Origin: Intestinimonas massiliensis (ex Afouda et al. 2020)
Lineage (GTDB): Bacteria; Bacillota; Clostridia; Oscillospirales; Oscillospiraceae
Direction of reading: 5' to 3'
Length of the DNA: 64,000 bases
Assembly (NCBI RefSeq): GCF_900626285.1
Contig: NZ_LR131148.1
Coordinates: 86,742 to 150,741 of the forward strand
Shown: positions 25,158 through 33,835 of the stretch, piece after piece
How the letters are laid out: each line of letters begins with the position of its first letter
How positions within the stretch are numbered: position 1 is the stretch's first letter
Program-made: the position numbers and the translations under genes
The notes under the pieces: generated by a model
The model's input: only the letters and a program-made list of their open reading frames with translations
What the model was told of the DNA's origin: nothing
Database searches by the model: none

Positions 25158-26123
25158 ATGGCTGATATTCTTTACATCGTCGTTCCCTGCTACAACGAGG
25201 AGGAAGTGCTGCCCGAGACCTCCCGGCGTCTGAAGGAGAAGCTGGAGGGGCTGATGGCGGCGGGAAAGATCTCCCCGGACAGCCGGGTGCTCTTCGTCAA
25301 CGACGGTTCCAAGGACAAGACCTGGGAGATCATCTCCCAGCTCCACGGGCAGTGTCCCCTGTTTTCCGGGGCGGACCTGACCCGGAACCGGGGCCACCAG
25401 AACGCCCTGCTGGCGGGGCTGATGACCGCCAAGGAGCGGTGCGACATGGCCATCTCCATGGACGCCGACCTGCAGGACGACATCGACGCGGTGGACGCCA
25501 TGGTAGAGGAGTACTACGCCGGGTGTGACATCGTGTACGGCGTCCGCTCCTCCCGGAAGAAGGATACCTTCTTCAAGCGGTTCACCGCCGAGGGGTTTTA
25601 TAAGCTGATGAACGCCATGGGGGCGGAGACGGTGTTCAACCACGCTGACTACCGGCTCATGTCCAGGCGGGCCCTGGAGGGCCTGGCCCAGTTCAAGGAG
25701 GTCAACCTGTTCCTCCGGGGCATCGTGCCCATGATCGGCTACCGCACCGGCACGGTGGAGTACGAGCGGGGGGAGCGGTTCGCCGGTGAGAGCAAATATC
25801 CCCTCAAAAAGATGCTGTCCTTCGCCATGGAGGGCATCACCTCCCTGTCGGTGAAGCCCATCCGCATGATCACCGCCCTGGGCTTTGTGGTGTTCCTCAT
25901 CAGCATCCTCATGCTGATCTACTCCGTCGTCCGCTGGGCCATGGGGGAGACCATCCTGGGCTGGGCCAGCCTGATCTGCTCGGTGTGGGCCATCGGCGGC
26001 CTGATCCTGCTGTCCCTGGGGGTCATCGGCGAGTACATCGGCAAGATCTACCTGGAGACCAAGGAGCGCCCCCGCTTCCTGATCCGGGAGGTACTGGAGG
26101 ACAGAAATGGCAAGGCTGATTGA
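25158..26123 (+). CDS. Family 2 glycosyltransferase (DPM1/GtrB type)
   Basis: A 321-residue enzyme. The N-terminal GT-A fold shows IVVPCYNEEEVL, FVNDGSKDKTW, RNRGHQNALLAG and the metal-binding SMDADLQDD motif. The C-terminus has two membrane helices (about 235-258 and 270-292), as in GtrB-type transferases. These proteins move a sugar from a nucleotide donor to undecaprenyl phosphate, for later use outside the cell. A TATAAT lies about 45 bases upstream without a good -35. It overlaps the following GtrA gene by 17 bases. Confidence 0.9.
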   Translation: MADILYIVVPCYNEEEVLPETSRRLKEKLEGLMAAGKISPDSRVLFVNDGSKDKTWEIISQLHGQCPLFSGADLTRNRGHQNALLAGLMTAKERCDMAISMDADLQDDIDAVDAMVEEYYAGCDIVYGVRSSRKKDTFFKRFTAEGFYKLMNAMGAETVFNHADYRLMSRRALEGLAQFKEVNLFLRGIVPMIGYRTGTVEYERGERFAGESKYPLKKMLSFAMEGITSLSVKPIRMITALGFVVFLISILMLIYSVVRWAMGETILGWASLICSVWAIGGLILLSLGVIGEYIGKIYLETKERPRFLIREVLEDRNGKAD

Positions 26124-26520
26124 TAAGAGCATCCCCAAGTTCCTGCTGGTGGGCGTGGGCAACACCCTGCTGTCCATGGTGCTCATGTTCCTGCTGGAGG
26201 GGCTGGGCTACTGGCCCTCCACCGCCATCGCCTACGTGGCCGGGGCGGTGATGAGCTTCTTCCTCAACCGGCACTTTACCTTCCACAGCGAGGAGACCTT
26301 CCTGCGCTCGGCGGTGAAGTTTGCCATCAACGTGGCGGTCTGCTACGTGGTGGCCTACGCCCTGGCGCAGCCCATTGCGGAGTGGGTGCTGGGCCGCACG
26401 GCCATCTCCCCCATCTGGCAGGAGCGGCTGACCAAGCTGGGCGGCATGGCGCTGTACACCGTCCTCAACTATTTCGGCCAGCGGTTCTTTGCCTTTCAGA
26501 AACGGGGCAAAAAGGATTAA
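26107..26520 (+). CDS. GtrA family membrane protein
   Basis: A 137-residue protein with four membrane spans. FLLVGVGNTLLSMVLMFLLE and AGAVMSFFLNRHFTFHS are typical of the GtrA family, thought to flip undecaprenyl-phosphate-linked sugars across the membrane. It overlaps the GT2 gene, so the two likely form a lipid-linked sugar synthesis and flipping pair for surface-polymer decoration. The acceptor polymer is unknown. Confidence 0.88.
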   Translation: MARLIDKSIPKFLLVGVGNTLLSMVLMFLLEGLGYWPSTAIAYVAGAVMSFFLNRHFTFHSEETFLRSAVKFAINVAVCYVVAYALAQPIAEWVLGRTAISPIWQERLTKLGGMALYTVLNYFGQRFFAFQKRGKKD

Positions 26521-26547
26521 ATTTGCATGAAATCTCTTCCCACGCCC

Positions 26548-26576
26548 TTGCGTCTCCGACTGGAACGGGGTAAAAT
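26548..26576 (+). promoter_or_regulatory. Promoter of the 129-residue protein gene
   Basis: TTGCGT (26548-26553), 17 bases, TAAAAT (26571-26576), about 43 bases before the start codon. Confidence 0.5.
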
Positions 26577-26618
26577 AGGGCCAGTATTCCAGCGACGAGC
26601 CGTAAGGAGGTTAAGCAT

Positions 26619-27008
26619 ATGGCTTTTTTTGACGAACTGAAGGACCGCGCCATTGACCTGGGCCGGGCCGGTGTGGCCAAGTCCAAGCAGCTGGCTGAGA
26701 TCACCAGGCTGAGCCTGAACAACGCCAGCGAGGAGGACGCCATCCGCAAGGCCTACATTGAGATCGGCAAGCTGTACTATGCCGAGCGGGGCATGGCGGC
26801 GGAGCCCGCCTATGTGGCCCTGTGCGAGCGGATCACTTCCGCCAAGATCAATATTGAGGAGAACAAGAACCGCATCGCCGCCATCAAGCAGGAGGGCAAC
26901 ATCAGCGACGCTGAGGCCGCCACCTACGTGGAGACCAACGTGCCCCCCGAGGAGCCGGTGGCCGGTGACGCGCCTTCCGGCAGTGAGGACGTTCCCCCTC
27001 AGGAGTAA
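26619..27008 (+). CDS. Small helical protein of unknown function
   Basis: A 129-residue soluble protein. Residues 1-95 are mostly helical and charged (FFDELKDRAIDLGRAGVAKSKQ; ITSAKINIEENKNRIAAIKQ), suggesting a coiled coil. The last 30 residues form an acidic, Pro-rich tail (PPEEPVAGDAPSGSEDVPPQE). Similar short proteins occur in Clostridia, often with an added zinc ribbon, which is missing here. It has its own promoter, a TAAGGAGG ribosome site and a terminator. Function is not known. Confidence 0.7.
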   Translation: MAFFDELKDRAIDLGRAGVAKSKQLAEITRLSLNNASEEDAIRKAYIEIGKLYYAERGMAAEPAYVALCERITSAKINIEENKNRIAAIKQEGNISDAEAATYVETNVPPEEPVAGDAPSGSEDVPPQE

Positions 27009-27012
27009 ACAG

Positions 27013-27047
27013 AAAAAGACCGCTGCGGCGCAGCGGTCTTTTTTTAT
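27013..27047. terminator. Bidirectional terminator
   Basis: AAAAAGACCGCTGCG and its complement, with an A run on the left and a T run on the right, separate the helical-protein gene from the convergent DUF362 gene. Confidence 0.88.
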
Positions 27048-27049
27048 GC

Positions 27050-28204
27050 CTATTTCAGCAGCCTGCCCAGGGGGCCGCGCTTCAGCTCCACCGCCTTCTG
27101 GGGACAGAGCTCGTGGCAGCAGTAGCAGCGGATGCAGGAACCGGTGTGGATTCTGGCCTTGCCTCCCTCCAGGGTGATGGCCTTGCCGGGACAGGACTTT
27201 TGACAGATGCCGCAGCCCACGCAGCGGTCAGTGCGGATCTGGGGGGTCTGGGAGAGCAGGGCCTTGCACAGCTTCTTGGCCGGACCGGCCAGGGGGCCCA
27301 GAAACTCCATCAGATCCCGCCGCACGTTGGCGGGGAACCGGTAGTCCGGGATGCGCAGCTCCTCCCAGCTGCCGCCGATGAGGGCCACATCCTCCGCCCG
27401 GTTGGGGGTGAGCCCCCGCCGCTGGGCGGCCAGCAGGAGAGGGTTGGAATCCCGGGGCAGCCCCATGATCTCCGCCGCCGTCACGTCCAGGGCCAGGGGA
27501 TTTTCCGCCGCCAGCAGCAGCCCCACCTGCCTGGGGGTGCCCGACGCGCCGGGCCCCTCGCCCTCCATGGCCAGGATGCCGTCCATAATGGACAGCCGGG
27601 GCGCCAGGAAGCCGGTGAGGTCCAGCACCACGTCGGCAAAGTCCGTCCGATCCGGGTGGCTGCCGTGGAAGCCCACCTTGGACAGGCCGGGGATGATGCC
27701 GAAGCTGTTCTTTACCGCTCCGGTCATGCCCATGAGCACGTGGGTTTTCATCTTGCACAGGTCGAACACCCCGTCGGCCTCCGCCGCGGGGGAGATGACC
27801 TCCGCCTGGTGGATGGCCTTTCCCTGGGGGAGGGACACCAGCCGGGTGGACACGTCGTAGCTCAGCTCCGCCCCCGAGCGGGCGGCGGCCTGGGTCATGC
27901 CCGTCTTTTCGTACAGGTGCCGGAGGGTGGACTCCTTCTGGAGCGCCCCGCCGGGGCTGTCGGTGATGACCGCCTGCCCCCCGGCCTCCTTCACCAGCCT
28001 GGCCGCCGCCTCCACCACCGCCGGGTGGGTGCACACCGCCGACTCCGGGGCGGCTGGGCGGAGCAGGTTGACCTTCAGCAGGATGCGCTCCCCCGGTTTT
28101 ACAAAGCGCTCCATACCGCCCAGCCTGGCCAGCAGATTCCGCAAAGCCTCCTCCGCTCCGTCGTAGCCGGGGCAGGAGGCCACATAGACCCGATTTCCCT
28201 CCAT
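27050..28204 (-). CDS. DUF362 domain protein with C-terminal ferredoxin domain
   Basis: A 384-residue protein. The DUF362 domain (about 5-300) begins with VYVASCPGYDGAEEALRNLL and ILLKVNLLRP. Two 4Fe-4S motifs follow near 325-370, CVGCGICQKSCPGK and CIRCYCCHELCPQK. This family occurs widely in anaerobes and is presumed to be a redox protein, but no reaction has been assigned to it as far as I know. It starts three bases after the cytidine deaminase stop on the same strand, so they are co-transcribed. Confidence 0.87.
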   Translation of the reverse strand: MEGNRVYVASCPGYDGAEEALRNLLARLGGMERFVKPGERILLKVNLLRPAAPESAVCTHPAVVEAAARLVKEAGGQAVITDSPGGALQKESTLRHLYEKTGMTQAAARSGAELSYDVSTRLVSLPQGKAIHQAEVISPAAEADGVFDLCKMKTHVLMGMTGAVKNSFGIIPGLSKVGFHGSHPDRTDFADVVLDLTGFLAPRLSIMDGILAMEGEGPGASGTPRQVGLLLAAENPLALDVTAAEIMGLPRDSNPLLLAAQRRGLTPNRAEDVALIGGSWEELRIPDYRFPANVRRDLMEFLGPLAGPAKKLCKALLSQTPQIRTDRCVGCGICQKSCPGKAITLEGGKARIHTGSCIRCYCCHELCPQKAVELKRGPLGRLLK

Positions 28205-28207
28205 GGT

Positions 28208-28603
28208 TCAGTCCAGGGACTTGGGGCCGAAGCCGTGGGGCAGCAGCTCTTTCAGGGACAGCTTCACGAAGCTGTGGTCCTTCTGCGCCACCAGCACGGT
28301 GAGGTCGGGGGCGAATTCGTACAGCATCTGGCGGCAGGGCCCGCAGGGCCAGCAGGGCTCGGTGGAGTTGCCCACCACCGCCAGGCGGACGAAGTCATCC
28401 CGGTGGCCCTCGCTCACCGCCTTCACCAGGGCGGTGCGCTCGGCGCAGATGGTGGAGCCGTAGGCGGCGTTCTCCACATTGCAGCCGGTGAATATGGTGC
28501 CGTCGGCACACTCCAGGGCGGCGCCCACGGGGAAGTGGGAGTAGGGGACGTAGGAGCGCTCCAGCATGGTAAAGGCCAGCTCAACCAGTTCCTGATCGGT
28601 CAT
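28208..28603 (-). CDS. cdd: Cytidine deaminase
   Basis: A 131-residue zinc enzyme that deaminates cytidine and deoxycytidine in pyrimidine salvage. The catalytic motif CNVENAAYGSTICAERTA and the zinc motif PCGPCRQ are intact, and VPYSHFPVGAAL is the usual N-terminal signature. The ATG at 28601-28603 is chosen because AGGAGGTGTG lies just upstream; the longer open frame has no support. Length is normal for the homotetrameric class. Confidence 0.95.
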   Translation of the reverse strand: MTDQELVELAFTMLERSYVPYSHFPVGAALECADGTIFTGCNVENAAYGSTICAERTALVKAVSEGHRDDFVRLAVVGNSTEPCWPCGPCRQMLYEFAPDLTVLVAQKDHSFVKLSLKELLPHGFGPKSLD

Positions 28604-28621
28604 TTCGGACACACCTCCTGA

Positions 28622-28664
28622 GAATAAAAAAGTGGTACAATGGATGGAAATCCATTGTACCACA
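28622..28664 (-). terminator. Terminator after the polysaccharide deacetylase
   Basis: GTGGTACAATGGAT and its complement form a 14-bp stem with a GGAA loop (about 28632-28663). On the minus strand it is followed by a T run (the complement of AATAAAAAAG). Confidence 0.8.
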
Positions 28665-28695
28665 AGAAGGTGCCTGTTTGCAATGCGGTCCCGCG

Positions 28696-29958
28696 TTACC
28701 AGGTGGTACCCAGCTTGGGCCGCACGTCCAGGTCGATGATGTCCCGGGCGTCGTAGAACTGTTCGTACCACTTCAGGGCCTTGCCGTTGCGCAGGGTGGT
28801 GCCGTCGGGGTGGAGCCGGTCGCAGATGACGGCGGAGATGTCATCCTTGATATAGGAGAAGGAGTTGATGCCCACGCTGGCAAAGATGCGGAAGCCCTGG
28901 CTCTGGAGGTACTGGAACACCGGGCCGGTCTTGTGCCAGTCGTCCCCGTCGGGCCGGGCGCCGTGGGGGTAGAACAGGATGTTGGTGGGACCCACCAGGC
29001 TGCCCACCTCCTCCGCCCAGCGGACGGTGTCCCGCTGGACCGACTCCAGGGGCCGGCTGTCCAGCCGGATGTGGCCCCAGGTGTGGGAGCCGAAGGTCCA
29101 GCCGGTCTCCTTCAGCCGGGCGATGATGGGCTTCACCGCCTCGATCTCCGCCTGACGCTTGGCGTCGAAGGCGGGCCGGGCCGGGTCGTCGGCGGCGATG
29201 TCGATGTCGTTCTGGGTGCGGTAGCCGAAGATACCCTCATACCCGGTGAGGGAGTAGATGGCCTTGGCCCCGTTGAGGGAGAAGTCGGGGTGCTCCAGCA
29301 CGAACTTGTCCAGTATGGGGGTAGCGTCCAGATCCTGGGTCAGGGAGACCTCCCCGGTGACCGGGTCCCGGGTCTCGGCCCAGATCTGGCCGTCGTCTCC
29401 CAGCACCAGCTTGGAGGTGAAGCCCTCCTCCAGCATATATTCGTAGTAGTTCACATCGTCAAAGGAGATGACCAGGGGCTTTTTCCCCTCGGGGAGCATC
29501 AGGGTGTTGCGCTGCATCCGGGTGACGCCGTTCTCGTCGGTGACCTCGCTCCACACGTCTCCCATGTTCACCAGAATGTAGCCCTTGTCGTACACGCTCT
29601 GGATGATCTTCTTGAACTCGTCGGCGGTGACCATCCAGTCGTCCAGGCCCTTCTGCCGGTCGGCGGAGATGGCGCTGGAGAAGGTGTACTCCGGATAGGC
29701 GATGACCGGGTGGAAGAACAGGTGCTCCACCACCTGATCGGGGCCCCAGGCCTGGGTGAGCTGGTCCTCGCTCCAGTAATTGCGCACCGCGTCGTAGGGA
29801 TCAGGGGTGGGCGTGGGGGTAGGTTCCGGCGTGGGAGAGGCCTCCACCGCCGGGGAGCTGTTGGGGCCTGTATCGGAACCCTTGCCGCAGGCGGCCAGGG
29901 GGAGCATCAGAACTGCTGCCAGCCCCAGTGCGGCAGCCCGCTTGAACATACCATTCAT
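28696..29958 (-). CDS. Lipoprotein polysaccharide deacetylase (NodB-like)
   Basis: A 420-residue secreted lipoprotein. The signal ends in the lipobox LAAC at about residue 24, followed by a Pro/Thr/Glu-rich linker. The NodB-type deacetylase domain shows ISFDDVNYYEYM, with the metal-binding aspartates, and GSHTWGH, with the zinc histidines. A PHGARPD segment corresponds to the later catalytic motif. It probably acts on cell-wall or capsular N-acetyl sugars outside the membrane. An AGGAGG site precedes the ATG; a second in-frame ATG lies three codons on. Confidence 0.87.
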   Translation of the reverse strand: MNGMFKRAAALGLAAVLMLPLAACGKGSDTGPNSSPAVEASPTPEPTPTPTPDPYDAVRNYWSEDQLTQAWGPDQVVEHLFFHPVIAYPEYTFSSAISADRQKGLDDWMVTADEFKKIIQSVYDKGYILVNMGDVWSEVTDENGVTRMQRNTLMLPEGKKPLVISFDDVNYYEYMLEEGFTSKLVLGDDGQIWAETRDPVTGEVSLTQDLDATPILDKFVLEHPDFSLNGAKAIYSLTGYEGIFGYRTQNDIDIAADDPARPAFDAKRQAEIEAVKPIIARLKETGWTFGSHTWGHIRLDSRPLESVQRDTVRWAEEVGSLVGPTNILFYPHGARPDGDDWHKTGPVFQYLQSQGFRIFASVGINSFSYIKDDISAVICDRLHPDGTTLRNGKALKWYEQFYDARDIIDLDVRPKLGTTW

Positions 29959-30043
29959 AGGGATATACCTCCTGCATCTTTCTGTCTAGGCACCATCTTA
30001 CGACACAGTACGATAAAAGCAACTACAAAGCGGTGACAAATCC

Positions 30044-30559
30044 TTAAGATTTTATGTCGCCCAGAGCGGGGACCCGATGGACCAGCAGGATGGACACGCC
30101 GCCGGTGACCGCTCCGGTGACCAGGGAGCAGAACAGCAGGGGCGGCAGGTAGACCAGCGGGGCTCGTCCCCCCAGCACCACCATGGCGGCCAGGATCTGC
30201 CCGGTGTTGTGGGCGGCGGCGCCGCCGATGGACACGCCGAACAGGGACAGGCAGCTGAAGCGCAGCAGCAGAGCCATGACGGCCAGGGCCAGCAGACCGC
30301 CGGTGAGGGAGAAGGCCAGGGCCATCAGGTTGCCTCCCAGCAGGGAGCCCAGCAGGCACCGGGCGATGAGAATGAGCAGGGCGTCCCGGCCGGACATGCG
30401 GCACAGGGCGTATACCGTCACCAGGTTGGCCAGACCCAGCCGCAGGCCGGGCAGGGGAAAGATCACCGTCAGGGGCACCAGTCCCTCCGCCACCGAGAGG
30501 GCCAGGGCCAGGGCGGTGAGGACCGCGCAGCGGGTCAGCCGCCGCAGGGATGTGGACAA
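30044..30559 (-). CDS. Gx transporter family protein
   Basis: A 171-residue protein with five to six membrane spans. LGLANLVTVYAL and GGAAHNTGQILAA are signatures of the Gx_transp family, often annotated as heptaprenyl diphosphate synthase component I. It follows a NusG-II-domain gene and an ApbE gene in the same direction, an arrangement seen repeatedly near Rnf or flavinylated systems in Bacillota. The substrate is unknown; it may relate to flavin or quinone-like cofactors (inference). Confidence 0.82.
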   Translation of the reverse strand: MSTSLRRLTRCAVLTALALALSVAEGLVPLTVIFPLPGLRLGLANLVTVYALCRMSGRDALLILIARCLLGSLLGGNLMALAFSLTGGLLALAVMALLLRFSCLSLFGVSIGGAAAHNTGQILAAMVVLGGRAPLVYLPPLLFCSLVTGAVTGGVSILLVHRVPALGDIKS

Positions 30560-30610
30560 GAAGGGTCACCTCCGATTATTTGGAAAAATCCGGCCGGAAT
30601 GCGGGAACTT

Positions 30611-31018
30611 TCAGCCTGTCACAGCGTCAATATCTTCGGTCGTGCCGCCCTCCAGGGAGATGACCAGCCGGTTGGGCAGGCAGATGATCTGCTGACCCGC
30701 TTGATCGGCCCAGCCGGTGTGGACGCAGTCCTGGCCGGGGCAGCTGCTCTCCAGAATGCGGATGCGGCCGGGCTCCGCCTGGATGGTCAGAGGATAGGAC
30801 GCCCCGTCCACCTCCAGGGTCACCGGCTCGGTCAGGGTGGTCAGGTCGTACTGTGCGATGGTTTCACCATCTAAGACGACAGTGGCCGTCAAAAAGTTTC
30901 CGCTTTCCTGCCGGAGTGCCAAAAGCAGCGCCACGGCGGCGGCGGCCACCAGGATCGCCACCAGCAGGTCCCACAGCGTGGGGCGCCGCCGTTCAGCGGC
31001 GGGCGATCTGGTAGTCAT
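30611..31018 (-). CDS. NusG domain II-containing membrane-anchored protein
   Basis: A 135-residue protein with one N-terminal membrane helix (about 15-38) and an extracytoplasmic NusG-II-type domain. ILESSCPGQDCVHTGWADQAGQQIICLPNRLVI contains the family's CPxxxC pair. Its start overlaps the end of apbE by 26 bases and the Gx transporter follows, so the three form one unit. The family is thought to take part in extracytosolic redox work linked to flavinylated proteins; its exact role is not established. Confidence 0.85.
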   Translation of the reverse strand: MTTRSPAAERRRPTLWDLLVAILVAAAAVALLLALRQESGNFLTATVVLDGETIAQYDLTTLTEPVTLEVDGASYPLTIQAEPGRIRILESSCPGQDCVHTGWADQAGQQIICLPNRLVISLEGGTTEDIDAVTG

Positions 31019-32021
31019 AGCCCAGCTCCTCTCCCCGGAACTCGAATCCGGCCTCCAGGCCCTCCGTTACGATGAGCTGCTTCTGGTCGGTGCACAGCAC
31101 CAGCTCAAAGTCGTCCCGGCTTTTCCAGAACTCCAGGGCCTCCTCCGGCCCGGCCACAAACAGGGATGTGGACAGGGCGTCGGCCAGCAGGTGGTTGGAG
31201 GAGATCACCGTTACCGACAGCAGGCCGGAGTCGGCGGGGTAGCCGGTTTTGGGGTCGATGATGTGGTGGTAGCGCACCCCGTTCTCCTCGAACCAGCGCT
31301 CATAGCCGCCGGAGGTGGAGGCGGTCTGATCCTCCAGAGAGAGGATACACAGGTACTGGCTGTCGTCCTCCGGGTCGGCTACTCCGACCCGCCAGGGGTC
31401 GCCGTTGGTCTTGGGGCCTACGGCGGTGATGTTGCGGCCCAGGTCCAGCAGAGCGGAGGTGACCCCCTGCTCCCGCAGCACCGCCTCCGCCTTGGCTGCG
31501 GCGTAGCCCTTGGCCACGGCCCCCAGATCCACCGCCATGCCCGCCTCGCTGAGCTGGGCGGTGCCGGCGGTCTCGTCAATGAGCAGCTTGTTGCTGTCTA
31601 CCAGGGCCATGGCGGCGGCCAGAGTGTCGTCGTCGGGCACATGCCGGTCCTCACCGGTGAAGCCCCAGGCGTCCATTACCGGGGCAATGGTGATGTCAAA
31701 GTCGCCGGGCAGCAGCTGGGCCACCGATTTGGAGAAGGAGAGCAGCTCCAGCGTGTCCGCATCCATGGGGACCGCCGTGCCGTCCCCGGCGTGGGCGTTG
31801 AGCTGGGAGATCAGACTGTTCTCGTCGGTGCGGGAGAGCTGATCGTTCAGCATCTCCACCTCCTGCCGGGCTGCTGCGGCGGCCTCAGCGGCCCCTTTGC
31901 CGTAGACCGTGATGGACATGACGGTGTCCATGGAGAAAAACTGCTCCTGGGCCTCCTGAACGCCGCAGCCGGGGAGCAGCAAAAAAACCGGGATGAGAAG
32001 GGAAGCGATTACACGTTTCAT
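30993..32021 (-). CDS. apbE: FAD:protein FMN transferase
   Basis: A 342-residue secreted lipoprotein (signal with lipobox LLPGC). It transfers FMN from FAD to a Ser/Thr of target proteins and needs magnesium. Family motifs include FFSMDTVMSITVYG, FDITIAPVMDAWGF, GMAVDLGAVAKGYAA, LLDLGRNITAVG and HHIIDPKTGYP. Likely targets in this window are RnfG (TGATITS) and RnfD (TGATPL). It is the first gene of a three-gene unit with the NusG-II and Gx transporter genes. Confidence 0.95.
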   Translation of the reverse strand: MKRVIASLLIPVFLLLPGCGVQEAQEQFFSMDTVMSITVYGKGAAEAAAAARQEVEMLNDQLSRTDENSLISQLNAHAGDGTAVPMDADTLELLSFSKSVAQLLPGDFDITIAPVMDAWGFTGEDRHVPDDDTLAAAMALVDSNKLLIDETAGTAQLSEAGMAVDLGAVAKGYAAAKAEAVLREQGVTSALLDLGRNITAVGPKTNGDPWRVGVADPEDDSQYLCILSLEDQTASTSGGYERWFEENGVRYHHIIDPKTGYPADSGLLSVTVISSNHLLADALSTSLFVAGPEEALEFWKSRDDFELVLCTDQKQLIVTEGLEAGFEFRGEELGYDYQIARR

Positions 32022-32111
32022 GGTATACTCCTGTTATAAAAAGACTGTCGATGGTCAGACGACATTTTACCACATTTTCTCCCCCCGGAAAAGAGGGTAA
32101 GGATTCTTGAC

Positions 32112-32140
32112 TTGCAATATGGCGCGAATTCTGGTAAACT
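32112..32140 (+). promoter_or_regulatory. Promoter of the 258-residue membrane protein gene
   Basis: TTGCAA (32112-32117), 17 bases, TAAACT (32135-32140), with a TGG before the -10. It lies divergent from apbE. Confidence 0.5.
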
Positions 32141-32217
32141 ATACGAGATTGATGATTTCACAGAGATCAATTATCCCAGGAAACTGGCGGTGGACGCCGC
32201 GCACAGGAGATGGATGC

Positions 32218-32994
32218 ATGGATAAAAAAGAAAAGCAGGCACAGCGCGCGAAGCAGGAGGACGAGATCCTCAATAAAGTCCTCTGGTGGATCGTGGCCTC
32301 CGTTCTTCTGGAGATGCTGCTGCTTTTGCTGAATAAAGTATATGTCAACTATACGGTGGATCAGATTGACCTGGCCGTTGCCCTGCGGGAGGACGTATTT
32401 CCCAAGCTGGCCATTATTCTGCCCATCTGCTTCGTGGTGATGCTGGTCCTCTGGCTGGCGGCCCGGAAGTCCGGACGGCTGGTGCGGCTGACCGGCGGCC
32501 TGACCCTGGTGGTGCTGGCCCTGGCGGTGTGCGCGGTGGTGGTCCGGATCTTTGACAACAGCGGCGTCAAGTTTCTCTATGTGGCGGTCCCCTCGGTGGC
32601 GGTGCTGGCCCTGATCTACTACCTCTATCAGCGGGAGTTCTTCTGTTCCGCGGTGCTCAGCGCCCTGGGCCTGCTGGGGGTCAAGCTGCTGCCCCGGATC
32701 AACGGAGGCATGACTGTGGGCTACGCCTACGCTGCGGTGCTGGCGGTGATCCTGGTGGCGGCCGTGGTGGTGTTCCGGGTGCTGCAGAAGCACCAGGGCA
32801 TGCTGACCGTAAAGGGCAAGCCCGCCGAGATCCTGCCCAAGAACGCCAACTATGCCCTGCTGTATGTCACCTGCGCCCTGGTGGCCGTGGTGGCCATCGC
32901 CGCGGTGGTACTGGGCGGACTCACTGTGCTGTACGGTGTGCTGGTGGCCTGGCTGCTGATCCTGGCGGTGTACCACACCGTGCGCCTGATGTGA
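32218..32994 (+). CDS. Multi-pass membrane protein of unknown function
   Basis: A 258-residue protein with a charged N-terminus (MDKKEKQAQRAKQEDE) and about eight hydrophobic spans, rich in Val, Ala and Leu. No family signature is recognised. The ATG at 32218 is preferred because AGGAGA lies eight bases upstream; the frame is open further back through the promoter. Similar poly-topic proteins of unknown role are frequent in Oscillospiraceae-like genomes. It is monocistronic, with its own promoter and terminator. Confidence 0.7.
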   Translation: MDKKEKQAQRAKQEDEILNKVLWWIVASVLLEMLLLLLNKVYVNYTVDQIDLAVALREDVFPKLAIILPICFVVMLVLWLAARKSGRLVRLTGGLTLVVLALAVCAVVVRIFDNSGVKFLYVAVPSVAVLALIYYLYQREFFCSAVLSALGLLGVKLLPRINGGMTVGYAYAAVLAVILVAAVVVFRVLQKHQGMLTVKGKPAEILPKNANYALLYVTCALVAVVAIAAVVLGGLTVLYGVLVAWLLILAVYHTVRLM

Positions 32995-33007
32995 CAGTTC
33001 AAAAACG

Positions 33008-33089
33008 GTTTGCGCGCGGCGCTGCGGAAGCAGCGCCGCGTTTTTTTGCAAAAAGCAGCCCCGCCGGTTCTCGGCGGGGCTGCTTCTGT
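33008..33089. terminator. Two back-to-back terminators
   Basis: GCGGCGCTGC and its complement followed by seven T (about 33014-33047) end the plus-strand gene. A second hairpin, AGCAGCCCCGCCG and its complement (about 33056-33086), is preceded by an A run (T run on the minus strand) and ends the convergent DUF6512 gene. Confidence 0.8.
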
Positions 33090-33592
33090 CAGTAGGGGTA
33101 GGTGCTCCAGGTGTTGACGCCGGACAGGTCGGTAAACAGGATGCCGGCCGGCGGCAGGAAGGTAAAGACCAGGAGGGCGGCGCCCAGTGCCGCTCCCAGC
33201 AGGAGGAAGAGACCCTGCTGCTTCTGCCAGAAGGCGCCGTCCAGAAAGTAGGGCAGGAGCAGGCAGATCCCCATGGCCAGGATGTAGAGGACGATGTCAA
33301 ACAGCAGGCTCTCCCCGCCCAGCGGGATATGGTACAGCCAGCCCACGGCCAGCATGGCCGCCGTGCCCAGCAGCAGGGAGAAGGCACGGGCTCCCGGCCG
33401 GTCCCGGAGTACCAGGCCGGTGACCAGGCTGGGCCAGTACAGCAGCTTTCCATGCTCCCAGAGGCTCTCCGACACGGGGGCAAACAGGGCGGTAACCGCG
33501 CAGGGAAACAGGTCGTACAGGAAATGCAGGCAGGCTCCGGCCACCACAGCGGCGGCAAAAGCCAGCAGGACAGGACGGGACAGGCGGGACAT
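33089..33592 (-). CDS. DUF6512-like membrane protein
   Basis: A 167-residue protein with five membrane spans. HFLYDLFPCAVTALFAPVSESLWEHGKLLYWP (outline) matches the pattern of the DUF6512 family, which has a conserved ESxWEHxKL motif near the N-terminus. No function is known. It lies alone between two plus-strand genes. The 240 bases upstream contain no other gene I can support. Confidence 0.65.
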   Translation of the reverse strand: MSRLSRPVLLAFAAAVVAGACLHFLYDLFPCAVTALFAPVSESLWEHGKLLYWPSLVTGLVLRDRPGARAFSLLLGTAAMLAVGWLYHIPLGGESLLFDIVLYILAMGICLLLPYFLDGAFWQKQQGLFLLLGAALGAALLVFTFLPPAGILFTDLSGVNTWSTYPY

Positions 33593-33835
33593 GGCGACAA
33601 CCCCCTTTTACTGTTCGGCACAGCATATGCCCGTCAGCGGAAAATGATGCAAAAAATACCGCCGGCGGCAGCAAGTTCCTGCATAAAACGGGAAAAGTCC
33701 GCACCGCCTGACCTGGCGGTGTTTTCCAAGCCAAAGAAGCGTTTCATTGGCAGAAAAGGCGGCGGCTTTTCCGGCCATATTAACAACAGCGTCAATCGAC
33801 GCTGATTTTCTGTGCGGAAAGGAGATGCCGGTAGT

